Assembly: GCF_051014445.1 (NCBI RefSeq)
Contig: NW_027488368.1
Location: forward strand, 5,208,001 to 5,272,000
DNA from: Colletes latitarsis
Taxonomy: Eukaryota > Arthropoda > Insecta > Hymenoptera > Colletidae
DNA length: 64,000 bases
Reading direction: 5' to 3'
The notes under the pieces are model-generated. The model searched no databases. It saw nothing but the letters and a program-made list of their open reading frames with translations, and was not told the origin of the DNA. Shown in pieces: positions 48,201 to 61,300 of the stretch. Each line of letters starts with the position of its first letter. Positions within the stretch are counted from its first letter, which is position 1. The position numbers and the translations under genes were made by a program.

Positions 48201-51200
48201 CACGTAGTAATGCGGTACCACACCGAAACACCCAATTAAACCTGGTTGCGATAAATATTTTTGAGGATAAGGCCGGTTATGTCACGGTTAGGTCTGTGAT
48301 ATGCCCTCATCTGCCTCGTACTATCGCACTTTTCGCATACTTCTTGGCCATATCCTGGGCTTTTTCTTGTTTGGATCACGTAGTAATGTGGTACCACACT
48401 GTCAATAAAAGCTGGTTCCGCTTAGTACTTTAGAGGATAACGCTGGTTATGCCTGGGTTAGTTCTGGTATTTGCAACAATCTGGCTCATACTTTCGCGTT
48501 TTTCGCATACTCGTTGGCCAGATCCTGGGCTTTTTCTGATTTGGATCCCGTAGTAATGTGGTACCACACCGAAACAGTCAATTAAACCAGGTTGCGATTA
48601 ATATTTTAGAGGATAACTCCGGTTATGTCTCGGTTAGGTCTGGCATTTGTCTTCATCTGGCTCGTACTTCGCACTTTTCGCATACTTGTTGGCCAGATCC
48701 CGGGCTTTTTCTTGTTTGGATCACGTAGTAATGTGGTACCACACCGAAACAGTCAATTAAACCTGGTTGCGATTAATATTTTAGAGGATAACGCTGGTTA
48801 AGTCTGGGATAATTCTGGTATTTGCAATCATCTGGCTCATGCTTTCGCGTTTTTCTCATAGTTGTTGGCCAGATCCTGGGCTTTTTCCGGTTTGGATCAC
48901 GTAGTATTGTGGTACCACACCGAAACAGTCAATTAAACCTGGTTGCGGTTAATATTTTAGAGGTTAACGCCGGTTATGTCTAGGTTAGGTCTGGGATTTG
49001 CCGTCATCTGCCTCGTACTTCGCACTTTTCGCATACTTGTTGGCCAGATCCCGGGCTTTTTCTTGTTTGGATCACGTAGTAATGTGCTACCACACTGTCA
49101 ATAAAAGCTGGTTCCGCTTAGTACTTTAGAGGATAACGCTGGTTATGCCTGTGTTAGTTCTGGTATTTGCAATCATCTGGCTCATACTTTCGCGTTTTTC
49201 GCATACTTGTTGACCAGATCCTGGGTTTTTTCTGGTTTGGATCCCGTAGTAATGTGGTACCACACCGAAACAGTCAATTAAACCTGGTTGCGATTAATAT
49301 TTTAGAGGATAACGCTGGTTATTCCTGGGTTAGTTCTGGTATTTGCAATCATCTGGCTCATACTTTCGCGTTTTTCGCATTCTTGTTGGCCAGATCCTGG
49401 GTCTTTTCTGGTTTGGATCCCGTAGTAATGAGGTTCCACACCGAAACAGTCAATTAAACTGGTTGCGATTAATATTTTAGAGGATAACGCCGGTTATGTC
49501 TCGGGTAGGTCTGGGATATGTCCTCATCTGGCTCGTACTTTCGCGTTTATAGCATACTTGTTGGCCAGATCCTGGCCTTTTTCTGGTTTGGACCACGTAG
49601 TAAAGTGGTACCACACTGAAACAGTCAATAGAATCTGGTTCCGATTAGTATTTTAGAGGATAACGCTGGTTATGTCTGGGTTAGTTCTGGTATTTGAAAT
49701 CATCTGGCTCATAGATTCGCGTTTTTCGCATACTTGTTGGCCAGATCCTGGGCTTTTTCTGGTTTGGATCACGTAGTATTGTGGTACCACACCGAAACAG
49801 TCAATTAAACCTGGTTGCGATTAATATTTTAGAGGATAACGCCGGTTATGTCACGGTTAGGTCTTGGCTTTGCCCTCATCTGCCTCGTACTTTCGCACTT
49901 TTCGCATACTTGTTGGCCAGATCCTGGGCTTCTTCTGCTTTGGATCACGTAGTGATGTGGTACCACACTGTCAATTAAAGCTGGTTCTGCTTAGTATTTC
50001 AGAGGATAACGCTGGTTATGCCTGGGTTAGTTCTGGTATTTGCAATCATCTGGCTCATTCTTTCGCGTTTTTCGCATACTTGTTGGCCAGATCCTGGTTT
50101 TTTTCTGTTTTGGATCCCGTAGTAATGAGGTTCCTCACCGAAACAGTCAATTAAACTGGTTGCGATTAATATTTTAGAGAATAACGCCGGTTATGTCTCG
50201 TGTAGGTCTGGGATTTGTCCTCATCTGGTTCGTACGTTCGCGTTTTTCGCATACTTATTGGCCAGATCCTGGCCTTTTTCTGTTTCGGATCCCGTAGTAA
50301 CGAGAGACCACACCGAAACAGTCAATTAAACTGGTTGCGATTAATATTTTAGAGGATACCGCCGGTTATGTCTCGGTTAGGTCTGGGATTTGCGCCCATA
50401 TACGTCATACTATCGCACTTTTCGCATACTTGTTGGCCAGATCCTGGGCTTTTTGTTGTTTGGAACACGTAGTAATGTGGTACCACACTGTCAATAAAAG
50501 CTGGTTCCGCTTAGTATTTTAGAGGATAACGCTGGTTATGCCTGGGTTAGGTCTGGTATTTGCCCACATCTGGCACGTACTTTCGCATTATTCGCATACT
50601 TGTTGGCCAGATCCTGGCCTTTTTCTGTTTTGGATCCCGTAGTAATGAGGTTCCACACCGAAACAGTCAATTAAACTGGTTGCGATTAATATTTTAGAGG
50701 ATACCGCCGGTTATGTCTCGGTTAGGTCTGGGATTTGCGCCCATATACGTCATACTATCGCACTTTTCGCATACTTGTTGGCCAGATCCTGGGCTTTTTG
50801 TTGTTTGGATCACGTAGTAATGTGGTACCACACTGTCAATAAAAGCTGGTTCCGCTTAGTATTTTAGAGGATAACGCTGGTTATGCCTGGGTTAGGTCTG
50901 GTATTTGCCCACATCTGGCACGTACTTTCGCATTATTCGCATACTTGTTGGCCAGATCCAGGCCATTTTCTGGTTTGGATCACGTAGTAATGTGGTACCA
51001 CACTGAAACAGTCAATAGAAGCTGGTTCCGATTAGTATTTTAGAGGATAACGCTGGTTATGTCTGGGTTAGGTCTGGTATTTGCCCACATCTGGCACGTA
51101 CTTTCGCATTATTCGCATACTTGTTGGTCAGATCCTGGCCTTTTTCTGCTTTGGATCCCGTAGTAATGAGAGTCCACACCGAAACAGTCAATTAAACTGG

Positions 51201-51870
51201 TTGCGATTAATACTTTAGAGGATAACGCCGGTCATGTCTGGGTTAGGTCTGGTATTTGCCCTCATCTGGCACGTACTTTCGCATTATTCGCATACTTGTT
51301 GGCCAGATCCAGGCCATTTTCTGGTTTGGATCACGTAGTAATGTGGTACCACACTGAAACAGTCAATAGAAGCTGGTTCCGATTAGTATTTTAGAGGATA
51401 ACGCTGGTTATGTCTGGGTTAGTTCTGGTATTTGAAATCATCTGGCTAATACATTCGCGTTTTTCGCATACTTGTTGGCCAGATCCTGGGCTTTTTCTGG
51501 TTTGGATCACGTAGTATTGTGGTACCACACCGAAACAGTCAATTAAACCTGGTTGCGATTAATATTTTAGAGGATAACACCGGTTATGTCACGGTTAGGT
51601 CTGGGCCTTGCCCCCATCTGCCTCGTACTTTCGCACATTTCGCATACTTGTTGGCCAGATCCTGGGCTTCTTCTGGTTTGGATCACGTAGAAAAGTGGTA
51701 CCACACTGAAACAGTCAATAGAATCTGGTTCCGACTAGTATTTTAGAGGATAACGCTGGTTATGTCTGGGTTAGTTCTGGTATTTGAAATCATCTGGCTA
51801 ATACATTCGCGTTTTTCGCATACTTGTTGGCCAGATCCTGGGCTTTTTCTGGTTTGGATCACGTAGTATT
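42200..51870 (+). repeat. Region D: mosaic of 169-176-bp subtypes
   Basis: Contains monomer runs also found in regions B and C in rearranged order: the GATCCCGTCGCAATG block, the CCCATATACGTCATAC dimer and the CACACTGTCAATA short subtype. About 43.4-44.3 kb matches 47.8-48.6 kb at about 4364 bp. No simple higher-order unit spans the region. No non-satellite sequence was seen. Confidence 0.7.
44940..46150 (+). repeat. Block copied at 49,480-50,690 (shift 4540)
   Basis: Seven monomers match at a constant 4540-bp shift (44,971/49,511 and 45,241/49,781). They share GCGTTTATAGCATAC, CTGGCTCATAGATTCGCG and TTCTGCTTAGTATTTCAG variants. The copies part at about 46,150/50,690, where ATACTTTAG replaces ATATTTTAG. 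Confidence 0.82.
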
Positions 51871-52068
51871 GTGGTACCACACCGAAACAGTCAATTAAAC
51901 CTGGTTGCGATTAATATTTTAGAGGATAACACCGGTTATGTCACGGTTAGGTCTGGGCCTTGCCCCCATCTGCCTCGTACTTTCGCACATTTCGCATACT
52001 TGTTGGCCAGATCCTGGGCTTCTTCTGCTTTGGATCACGTAGTGATGTGGTACCACACTGTCAATTAA
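51519..52068 (+). repeat. 352-bp dimer duplication
   Basis: Points 51,519 and 51,871 are 352 bp apart (two monomers), and both copies carry TAACACCGGTTATGTCACGG and CTGGGCCTTGCCCCCATC. The duplication sits exactly at the left end of the large E duplication, and the same monomer (GGGCCTTGCCCCCATC) begins the second E copy near 58,432. Confidence 0.82.
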
Positions 52069-55000
52069 AGCTGGTTCTGCTTAGTATTTCAGAGGATAAC
52101 GCTGGTTATGCCTGGGTTAGTTCTGGTATTTGCAATCATCTGGCTCATACTTTCGCGTTTTTCGCATACTTGTTGGCCAGATCCTGGTTTTTTTCTGTTT
52201 TGGATCCCGTAGTAATGAGGTTCCTCACCGAAACAGTCAATTCAACTGGTTGCGATTAATATTTTAGAGAATAACGCCGGTTATGTCTCGGGTAGGTCTG
52301 GGATTTGTCCTCATCTGGTTCGTACGTTCGCGTTTTTCGCATACTTATTGGCCAGATCCTGGCCTTTTTCTGGTTTGGATCCCGTAGTAATGTGGTTCCA
52401 GGCCGAAACAGTCAATTAAACCTGGTTGCGATTAATATTTTAGAGGATAACGCCGGTTATGTCTCGGTTAGGTCTGGCATTTGTCCTCATCTGGCTCGTA
52501 CTTTCGCGTTTTTCGCATACATGTTGGCCAGATCCTGGCCTTTTTCTGCTTCGGATCCCGTAGTAATGAGAGACCACACCGAAACAGTCAATTAAACTGG
52601 TTGCGATTAATATTTTAGAGGATACGGCCGGTTATGTCTCGGTTAGGTCTGGGATTTGCGCCCATATACGTCATACTATCGCACTTTTCGCATACTTGTT
52701 GGCCAGATCCTGGGCTTTTTGTTGTTTGGATCACGTAGTAATGTGTTACCACACTGTCAATAAAAGCTGGTTCCGCTTAGTATTTTAGAGGATAACGCTG
52801 GTTATGCCTGGGTTAGTTCTGGTATTTGCAATCATCTGGCTCATACTTTCGCGTTTTTCGCATACTTGTTGGCCAGATCCTGGGTTTTTTCTGTTTTCGA
52901 TCCCGTAGTAATGAGGTTCCACACCGAAACAGTCAATTAAACTGGTTGCGATTAAAATTTTGGAGGATAACGCCGGTTATGTCTCGGGTAGGTCTGGGAT
53001 TTGTCATCATCAGGCTCGTACTTTCGCGTTTATCGCATACTTGTTGGCCAGATCCAGGCCTTTTTCTGGTTTGGATCACGTAGTAATGTGGTACCACACT
53101 GAAACAGTCAATAGAAACTGGTTCCGATTAGTATTTTAGAGGATAATGCTGGTTATGTCTGGGTTAGCTCTTGTATTTGCAATCATCTGGCTCATACATT
53201 CGCGTTTTTCGCATACTTGTTGGCCAGATCCTGGGCTTTTTCTTGTTTGGATCACGTAGTAATGTGGTACCACACTGTCAATAAAAGCTGGTTCCGCTTA
53301 GTACTTTAGAGGATAACGCTGGTTATTCCTGGGTTAGTTTTGGTATTTGCAATCATCTGGCTCATACTTTCGCGTTTTTCGCATTCTTGTTGGCCAGATC
53401 CTGGGTCTTTTCTGGTTTGGATCCCGTAGTAATGAGGTTCCACACCGAAACAGTCAATTAAACTGGTTGCGATTAATATTTTAGAGGATAACGCCGATTA
53501 TGTCTCGGGTAGGTCTGGGATATGTCCTCATCTGGCTCGTACTTTCGCGTTTATAACATACTTGTTGGCCAGATCCTGGCCTTTTTCTGGTTTGGATCCC
53601 GTAGCAATGTGGTTCCACACCGAAACCGTCAATTAAACCTGGTTGCGATTAATATTTTAGAGGATAACGCCGGTAATGTCTCGGTTAGGTCTGGCATTTG
53701 TACTCATCTGGCTCGTACTTTCACGTTTTTCGCATACTTGTAGGCCAGATCCTGGCCTTTTTCTGGTTTGGATCACGTAGTATCGCGGTACCACATCGAA
53801 ACAGTCAATAAAACCTGGTTCCGATTACTATTTTGGAGGATAACGTCAGTTATGTCTCGGGTAGGTCTGGCATTTGCCCTCATCTACCTCGTACTATCGC
53901 ACTTTTCGCATACTTGTTGGCCAGATCCTGGGTTTTTTCTGATTTGGATCCCGTAGTAATGAGGTTCCACACCGGAACAGTCAATTAAACTGGTTGCGAT
54001 TAATATTTTAGAGGAAAATGCCGGTTATGTCTGGGTTAGGTCAGGCATTTGCCCTCATCTGGCACGTACTTTCGCTTTATTCGCATACTTGTTGGTCAGA
54101 TCCTGGCCTTATTCAGGTTTGGATCACGTAGTAACGCGGTACCACGCCGAAACAGTCAATTAAACCTGGTTCGGATTAATATTTTAGAGGATAACGCCGG
54201 TTATGTCTCGGGTAGGTCTGGCATTTGTCCTCATCTAGCTCGTACTTTCGCGTTTATCGCATACTTGTTGGCCAGATCCTGGCCTTTTTCTGCTTTGGAT
54301 CCCGTAGTAATGAGAGTCCACACCGAAGCAGTCAATTAAACTGGTTGCGATTAATATTTTAGAGTATAACGACGGTTATGTCTGGGTTAGGTCTGGTATT
54401 TGCCCTCATCTGGCACGTACTTTCACATTATTCGCATACTTGGTGGCCAGATCCTGGCCTTTTTCTGGTTTGGATCACGTAGTAACGTGGTACCACACCG
54501 AAACAGTCAATTAAACGTGGTTGCGATTACTATTTTGGAGGATAACGTCGGTTATGTCTGGGTTTGGTCTGGTATTTGCAATCATCTGGCTCATACTTTC
54601 GCGTTTTTCGCATACTTGTTGGCCAGATCCTGGGTTTTTTCTGATTTGGATCCCGTAGTAATGAGGTTCCACACCGGAACAGTCAATTAAACTGGTTGCG
54701 ATTAATATTTTAGAGGAAAATGCCGGTTATGTCTGGGCTAGGTCTGGTATTTGACCTCATCTGGCACGTACTTTCGCATTAATCGCATACTTGTTGGTCA
54801 GATCCTGGCCTTTTTCAGGTTTGGATCACGTAGTAACGCGGTACCACACCGAAACAGTCAATTAAACCTGGTTCGGATTAATATTTTAGAGGATAACGCC
54901 GGTTATGCCTCGGGTAGGTCTGGGATTTGTCCTCATCTGGCTCGTACTTTCGCATTTTTCGCATACTTGTTGGCCAGATCCTGGCCTTTTTCTGGCTAGG

Positions 55001-58000
55001 ACCACGTAGTAATGTGGTACCACACAGAAACAGTGAATTAAACCTGGTTGCGAATAATATTTTAGAGGATATCGCTGGTTAAGTCTGGGATAGTTCTGGT
55101 ATTTGCAATCATCTGGCTCGTACTTTCGCATTTTTCGCTTACTTGTTGGCCTGATCCTAGCCTTTTTCTGGTTTGGATCACGGAGTAATGTGGTACCACA
55201 CCGAAACTGTCAATTAAACCTGGTTGCGATTACTATTTTGGAGGATAACGTCGGTTATGTCTGGGTTTGGTCTGGTATTTGCAATCATCTGGCTCATACT
55301 TTCGCGTTTTTCGCATACTTGTTGGCCAGATCCTGGCCTTTTTCTGCTTTGGATCCCGTAGTAATGAGAGTCCACACCGAAACAGTCAATTAAACTGGCT
55401 GCGATTAATATTTCAGAGGATAACGCCGGTTATGTCTCGGTTAGGTCTGGGATTTGCCCTCATCTGGCTCGTACTTTCGCATTTTTCGCATACTTGTTGG
55501 CCAGATCCTGGCCTTTTTCTGGCTAGGACCACCTAGTAATGTGGTACCACACAGAAACAGTGAATTAAACCTGGTTGCGATTAATATTTTAGAGGATAAC
55601 GCCGGTTATGTCTTCGTTAGGTCTGGTATTTGCCCTCATCTGGCACGTACTTTCACATTATTCGCATACTTGTTGGCCAGATCCAGGCCTTTTTCTGGTT
55701 TGGATCACGTAGTAACGCGGTACCACACCGAAACAGTCAACTAAACCTGGTTGCGATTACTATTTTGGAGGATAACGTCGGTTATGTCTGGGTTTGGTCT
55801 GGTATTTGCAATCATCTGGCTCGTACTTTCGCGTTTTTCGCATACTTGTTGGCCAGATCCTGGCCTTTTTCTGCTTTAGATCCCGTAGTAATGAGAGTCC
55901 ACACCGAAACAGTCAATTAAACTGGTTGCGATTAATATTTTAGAGGAAAATGCCGGTTATGTCTGGGTTAGGTCTGGTATTTGCCCTCATCTGGCACGTA
56001 CTTTCGCATTATTCGCATACTTGTTGGTCAGACCCTGGCCTTTTTCAGGTTTGGATCACGTAGTAACGCGGTACCACACCGAAACTGTCAATTAAACCTG
56101 GTTCGGATTAATATTTTAGAGGATAACGCCGGTTATGTCTCGGTTAGGTCTGGGATTTGCCCTCATCTGCCTCGTACTATCGCACTTTTCGCATTCTTGT
56201 TGGCCAGATCCTGGGCTTTTTCTTGTTTGGATCACGTAGTAATGTGGTACCACACTGTCAATAAAAGCTGGTTCCGCTTAGTATTTTAGAGGATAACGCT
56301 GTTTATGCCTGGGTTAGTTCTGGTATTTGCAATCATCTGGCTCATACTTTCGCGTTTTTCGCATACTTGTTGGCCAGATCCTGGGTTTTTTCTGACTTGG
56401 ATCCCGTAGTAATGAGGTTCCACACCGGAACAGTCAATTAAACTGGTTGCGATTAATATTTTAGAGGAAAATGCCGGTTATGTCTGGGTTAGGTCTGGTA
56501 TTTGCCCTCATCTGGCACGTACTTTCGCATTATTCGCATACTTGTTGGTCAGATCCTGGCCTTTTCAGGTTTGGATCACGTAGTAACGCGGTACCACACC
56601 GAAACAGTCAATTAAACCTGGTTCGGATTAATATTTTAGAGGATAACGCCGGTTATGTCTCGGGTAGGTCTGGGATTTGTCCTCATCTGGCTCGCACTTG
56701 CGCGTTTATCGCATACTTGTTGGCCAGATCCTGGCCTTTTTCTGGTTTGGATCACGTAGTAACGTGGTACCACACCGAAACAGTCAATTAAACGTGGTTG
56801 CGATTACTATTTTGGAGGATAACGTCGGTTATGTCTGGGTTTGGTTTGGTATTTGCAATCATCTGGCTCATACTTTCGCATTATTCGCATACTTGTTGGC
56901 CTGATCCTAGCCTTTTTATGGATTGGACCACGTAGTAATGCGGTACCACACCGAAACAGTCAATTAAACCTGTTTGCGATTAATATTTTACAGGATAACG
57001 CCGGTTATGTCTCGGTTTGGTCTGGTATTTGCTCTCATCTGGCTCGTACATTCGCACTTTTCGCATAGTTGTTGGCCAGATCCTGGGTTTTTGCTGGCTC
57101 GGACCACGCAGTAATGTGGTGCCACACTGAAACAGCCAATTAAACCTGGTTGCGATAAATATTTTAGAGGATAACGCCGCTTATGTCTCGGTTAGGTCTG
57201 GGATTTGCCCTCATCTGCCTCGTACTTTCGCGTTTATCGCATACTTGTTGGCCAGATCCTGGCCTTTTTCTGGTTTGGATCACGTAGTAATGTGGTACCA
57301 CACAGAAACAGTCAATAGAAGCTGGTTCCGATTAGAATTTTAGAGGATAACGCTGGTTATGTATGGGTTAGTTCCGGTATTTGCAATCATCTGGCTCATA
57401 CATTCGCGTTTTTCGCATACTTGTTGGCCAGATCCTGGCCTTTTCCTGGTTTGGATCACGTAGTATTGTGGTACCACACCGTAACAGTCAATTAAACCTG
57501 GTTGCGATTAATATTTTAGAGGATAACGCTGGTTATGTCTGGGATAGTTCTGGTATTTGCAATCATCTGGCTCGTACTTTCGCATTTTTCGCTTACTTGT
57601 TGGTCTGATCCTAGCCTTTTTATGGTTTGGATCACGTAGTAACGTGGTACCACACCGAAACAGTCAATTAAATGTGGTTGCGATTACTATTTTGGAGGAT
57701 AACGTCGGTTATGTCTGGGTTTGGTCTGGTATTTGCAATCATCTGGCTCATACTTTCGCATTATTCGCATACTTGTTGGCCAGATCCTGGCGTTTTTCTG
57801 GCTTGGACCACGTAGTAATGTGGTACCACACAGAAACAGTGAATTAAACCTGGTTGCGAATAATATTTTAGAGGATAACGCTGGTTATGTCTGGGATAGT
57901 TCTGGTATTTGCAATCATCTGGCTCGTACTTTCGCATTTTTCGCTTACTTGTTGGCCTGATCCTAGCCTTTTTATGGTTTGGATCACGGAGTAATGTGGT

Positions 58001-58347
58001 ACCACACCGAAACTGTCAATTAAACCTGGTTGCGTCAAATATTTTAGAGGATAACGCCGGTTATGTCTCGGTTAGGTCTGGGATTTGCCCTCATCTGCCT
58101 CGTACTTTCGCACTTTTTAGATACTTCTTGGCCAGAACCTGGGCTTTTTCTGGTTTGGATCACGTAGTAACGCGGTACCACACCGAAACAGTCAATTAAA
58201 CCTGGTTGCGATTACTATTTTGGAGGATAACGCCAGTTATGTCTGGGTTTGGTCTGGTATTTGCCCTCATCTGGCTCGTACTTTCGCGTTTTTCGCATTG
58301 TTGTTGGCCAGATCCTGGGCTTTTTCTGGCTTGGATCACGTAGTAAT
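51871..58347 (+). repeat. Large tandem duplication, copy E (6477 bp)
   Basis: Begins near 51,871, where the flanking GTAGTATTG differs from the GTAGTAATG of the second copy. Equivalent points 51,960/58,437, 52,305/58,782 and 52,826/59,303 are 6477 bp apart. From about 53,231 the shift is 7004 bp (53,522/60,526, 54,049/61,053 and 56,677/63,681). The unit is about 37 monomers. Internally it contains 351-bp dimer periodicity (54,049, 54,400, 54,751) and a marker GAGGAAAATGCC monomer. Confidence 0.92.
54011..55103 (+). repeat. 351-bp dimer periodicity within E
   Basis: Equivalent points at 54,049, 54,400, 54,751 and 55,103 are 351-352 bp apart. The GAGGAAAATGCC marker at 54,011 and 54,713 is 702 bp apart, two dimers. 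The dimer joins a 176-bp and a 175-bp monomer, so it is a different dimer from the 345-bp one in region C. The same pattern recurs 7004 bp later in E'. Confidence 0.78.
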
Positions 58348-61300
58348 GTGGTACCACACCGAAACAGTCAATTAAACCTGGTTGCGATTAATATTTTAGA
58401 GGATAACACCGGTTATGTCACGGTTAGGTCTGGGCCTTGCCCCCATCTGCCTCGTACTTTCGCACATTTCGCATACTTGTTGGCCAGATCCTGGGCTTCT
58501 TCTGCTTTGGATCACGTAGTGATGTGGTACCACACTGTCAATTAAAGCTGGTTCTGCTTAGTATTTCAGAGGATAACGCTGGTTATGCCTGGGTTAGTTC
58601 TGGTATTTGCAATCATCTGGCTCATACTTTCGCGTTTTTCGCATACTTGTTGGCCAGATCCTGGTTTTTTTCTGTTTTGGATCCCGTAGTAATGAGGTTC
58701 CTCACCGAAACAGTCAATTCAACTGGTTGCGATTAATATTTTAGAGAATAACGCCGGTTATGTCTCGGGTAGGTCTGGGATTTGTCCTCATCTGGTTCGT
58801 ACGTTCGCGTTTTTCGCATACTTATTGGCCAGATCCTGGCCTTTTTCTGGTTTGGATCCCGTAGTAATGTGGTTCCAGGCCGAAACAGTCAATTAAACCT
58901 GGTTGCGATTAATATTTTAGAGGATAACGCCGGTTATGTCTCGGTTAGGTCTGGCATTTGTCCTCATCTGGCTCGTACTTTCGCGTTTTTCGCATACATG
59001 TTGGCCAGATCCTGGCCTTTTTCTGCTTCGTATCCCGTAGTAATGAGAGACCACACCGAAACAGTCAATTAAACTGGTTGCGATTAATATTTTAGAGGAT
59101 ACGGCCGGTTATGTCTCGGTTAGGTCTGGGATTTGCGCCCATATACGTCATACTATCGCACTTTTCGCATACTTGTTGGCCAGATCCTGGGCTTTTTGTT
59201 GTTTGGATCACGTAGTAATGTGTTACCACACTGTCAATAAAAGCTGGTTCCGCTTAGTATTTTAGAGGATAACGCTGGTTATGCCTGGGTTAGTTCTGGT
59301 ATTTGCAATCATCTGGCTCATACTTTCGCGTTTTTCGCATACTTGTTGGCCAGATCCTGGGTTTTTTCTGTTTTCGATCCCGTAGTAATGAGGTTCCACA
59401 CCGAAACAGTCAATTAAACTGGTTGCGATTAAAATTTTGGAGGATAACGCCGGTTATGTCTCGGGTAGGTCTGGGATTTGTCATCATCAGGCTCGTACTT
59501 TCGCGTTTATCGCATACTTGTTGGCCAGATCCAGGCCTTTTTCTGGTTTGGATCACGTAGTAATGTGGTACCACACTGAAACAGTCAATAGAAACTGGTT
59601 CCGATTAGTATTTTAGAGGATAATGCTGGTTATGTCTGGGTTAGCTCTTGTATTTGCAATCATCTGGCTCATACATTCGCGTTTTTCGCATACTTGTTGG
59701 CCAGATCCTGGGCTTTTTCTGGTTTGGATCACGTAGTAATGTGGTACCACACCGAAACAGTCAATTAAATTTGGTTGCGATTAATATTTTAGAGGATAAC
59801 GCCGGTTATGTCTCGGTTAGGTCAGGCATTTGTCCTCATCTGGCTCGTACTTTCGCGTTTTTCGCATACTTGTTGGTCAGATCCTGGCCTTTTTCTGCTT
59901 TGGATCTCGTAGTAATGAGGTTCCACACCGAAACAGACAATTAAACTGGTTGCGATTAATATTTAAGAGGATAACGCCAGTTATGTCTAGGGTGGGTCTG
60001 GGATTTGTCATCATCTGGCTCGTACTTTCGCATTTTTCGCATACTTGTTGGCCACATCCTGGCCTTCTTCTGGCTTGCACCACGTAGTAAAGTGGTACCA
60101 CACTGAAACAGTCAATTAAACCTGTTTCCGGTTAATACTTTAGAGGATAACGCTGGTTATGCCTGGGTTAGGTCTGTGATATGCCCTCATCTGCCTCGTA
60201 CTATCGCACTTTTCGCATACTTGTTGGCCAGATCCTGGGCTTTTTCTTGTTTGGATCACGTAGTAATGTGGTACCACACTGTCAATAAAAGCTGGTTCCG
60301 CTTAGTACTTTAGAGGATAACGCTGGTTATTCCTGGGTTAGTTTTGGTATTTGCAATCATCTGGCTCATACTTTCGCGTTTTTCGCATTCTTGTTGGCCA
60401 GATCCTGGGTCTTTTCTGGTTTGGATCCCGTAGTAATGAGGTTCCACACCGAAACAGTCAATTAAACTGGTTGCGATTAATATTTTAGAGGATAACGCCG
60501 ATTATGTCTCGGGTAGGTCTGGGATATGTCCTCATCTGGCTCGTACTTTCGCGTTTATAACATACTTGTTGGCCAGATCCTGGCCTTTTTCTGGTTTGGA
60601 TCCCGTAGCAATGTGGTTCCACACCGAAACCGTCAATTAAACCTGGTTGCGATTAATATTTTAGAGGATAACGCCGGTAATGTCTCGGTTAGGTCTGGCA
60701 TTTGTACTCATCTGGCTCGTACTTTCACGTTTTTCGCATACTTGTAGGCCAGATCCTGGCCTTTTTCTGGTTTGGATCACGTAGTATCGCGGTACCACAT
60801 CGAAACAGTCAATAAAACCTGGTTCCGATTACTATTTTGGAGGATAACGTCAGTTATGTCTCGGGTAGGTCTGGCATTTGCCCTCATCTACCTCGTACTA
60901 TCGCACTTTTCGCATACTTGTTGGCCAGATCCTGGGTTTTTTCTGATTTGGATCCCGTAGTAATGAGGTTCCACACCGGAACAGTCAATTAAACTGGTTG
61001 CGATTAATATTTTAGAGGAAAATGCCGGTTATGTCTGGGTTAGGTCAGGCATTTGCCCTCATCTGGCACGTACTTTCGCTTTATTCGCATACTTGTTGGT
61101 CAGATCCTGGCCTTATTCAGGTTTGCATCACGTAGTAACGCGGTACCACGCCGAAACAGTCAATTAAACCTGGTTCGGATTAATATTTTAGAGGATAACG
61201 CCGGTTATGTCTCGGGTAGGTCTGGCATTTGTCCTCATCTAGCTCGTACTTTCGCGTTTATCGCATACTTGTTGGCCAGATCCTGGCCTTTTTCTGCTTT

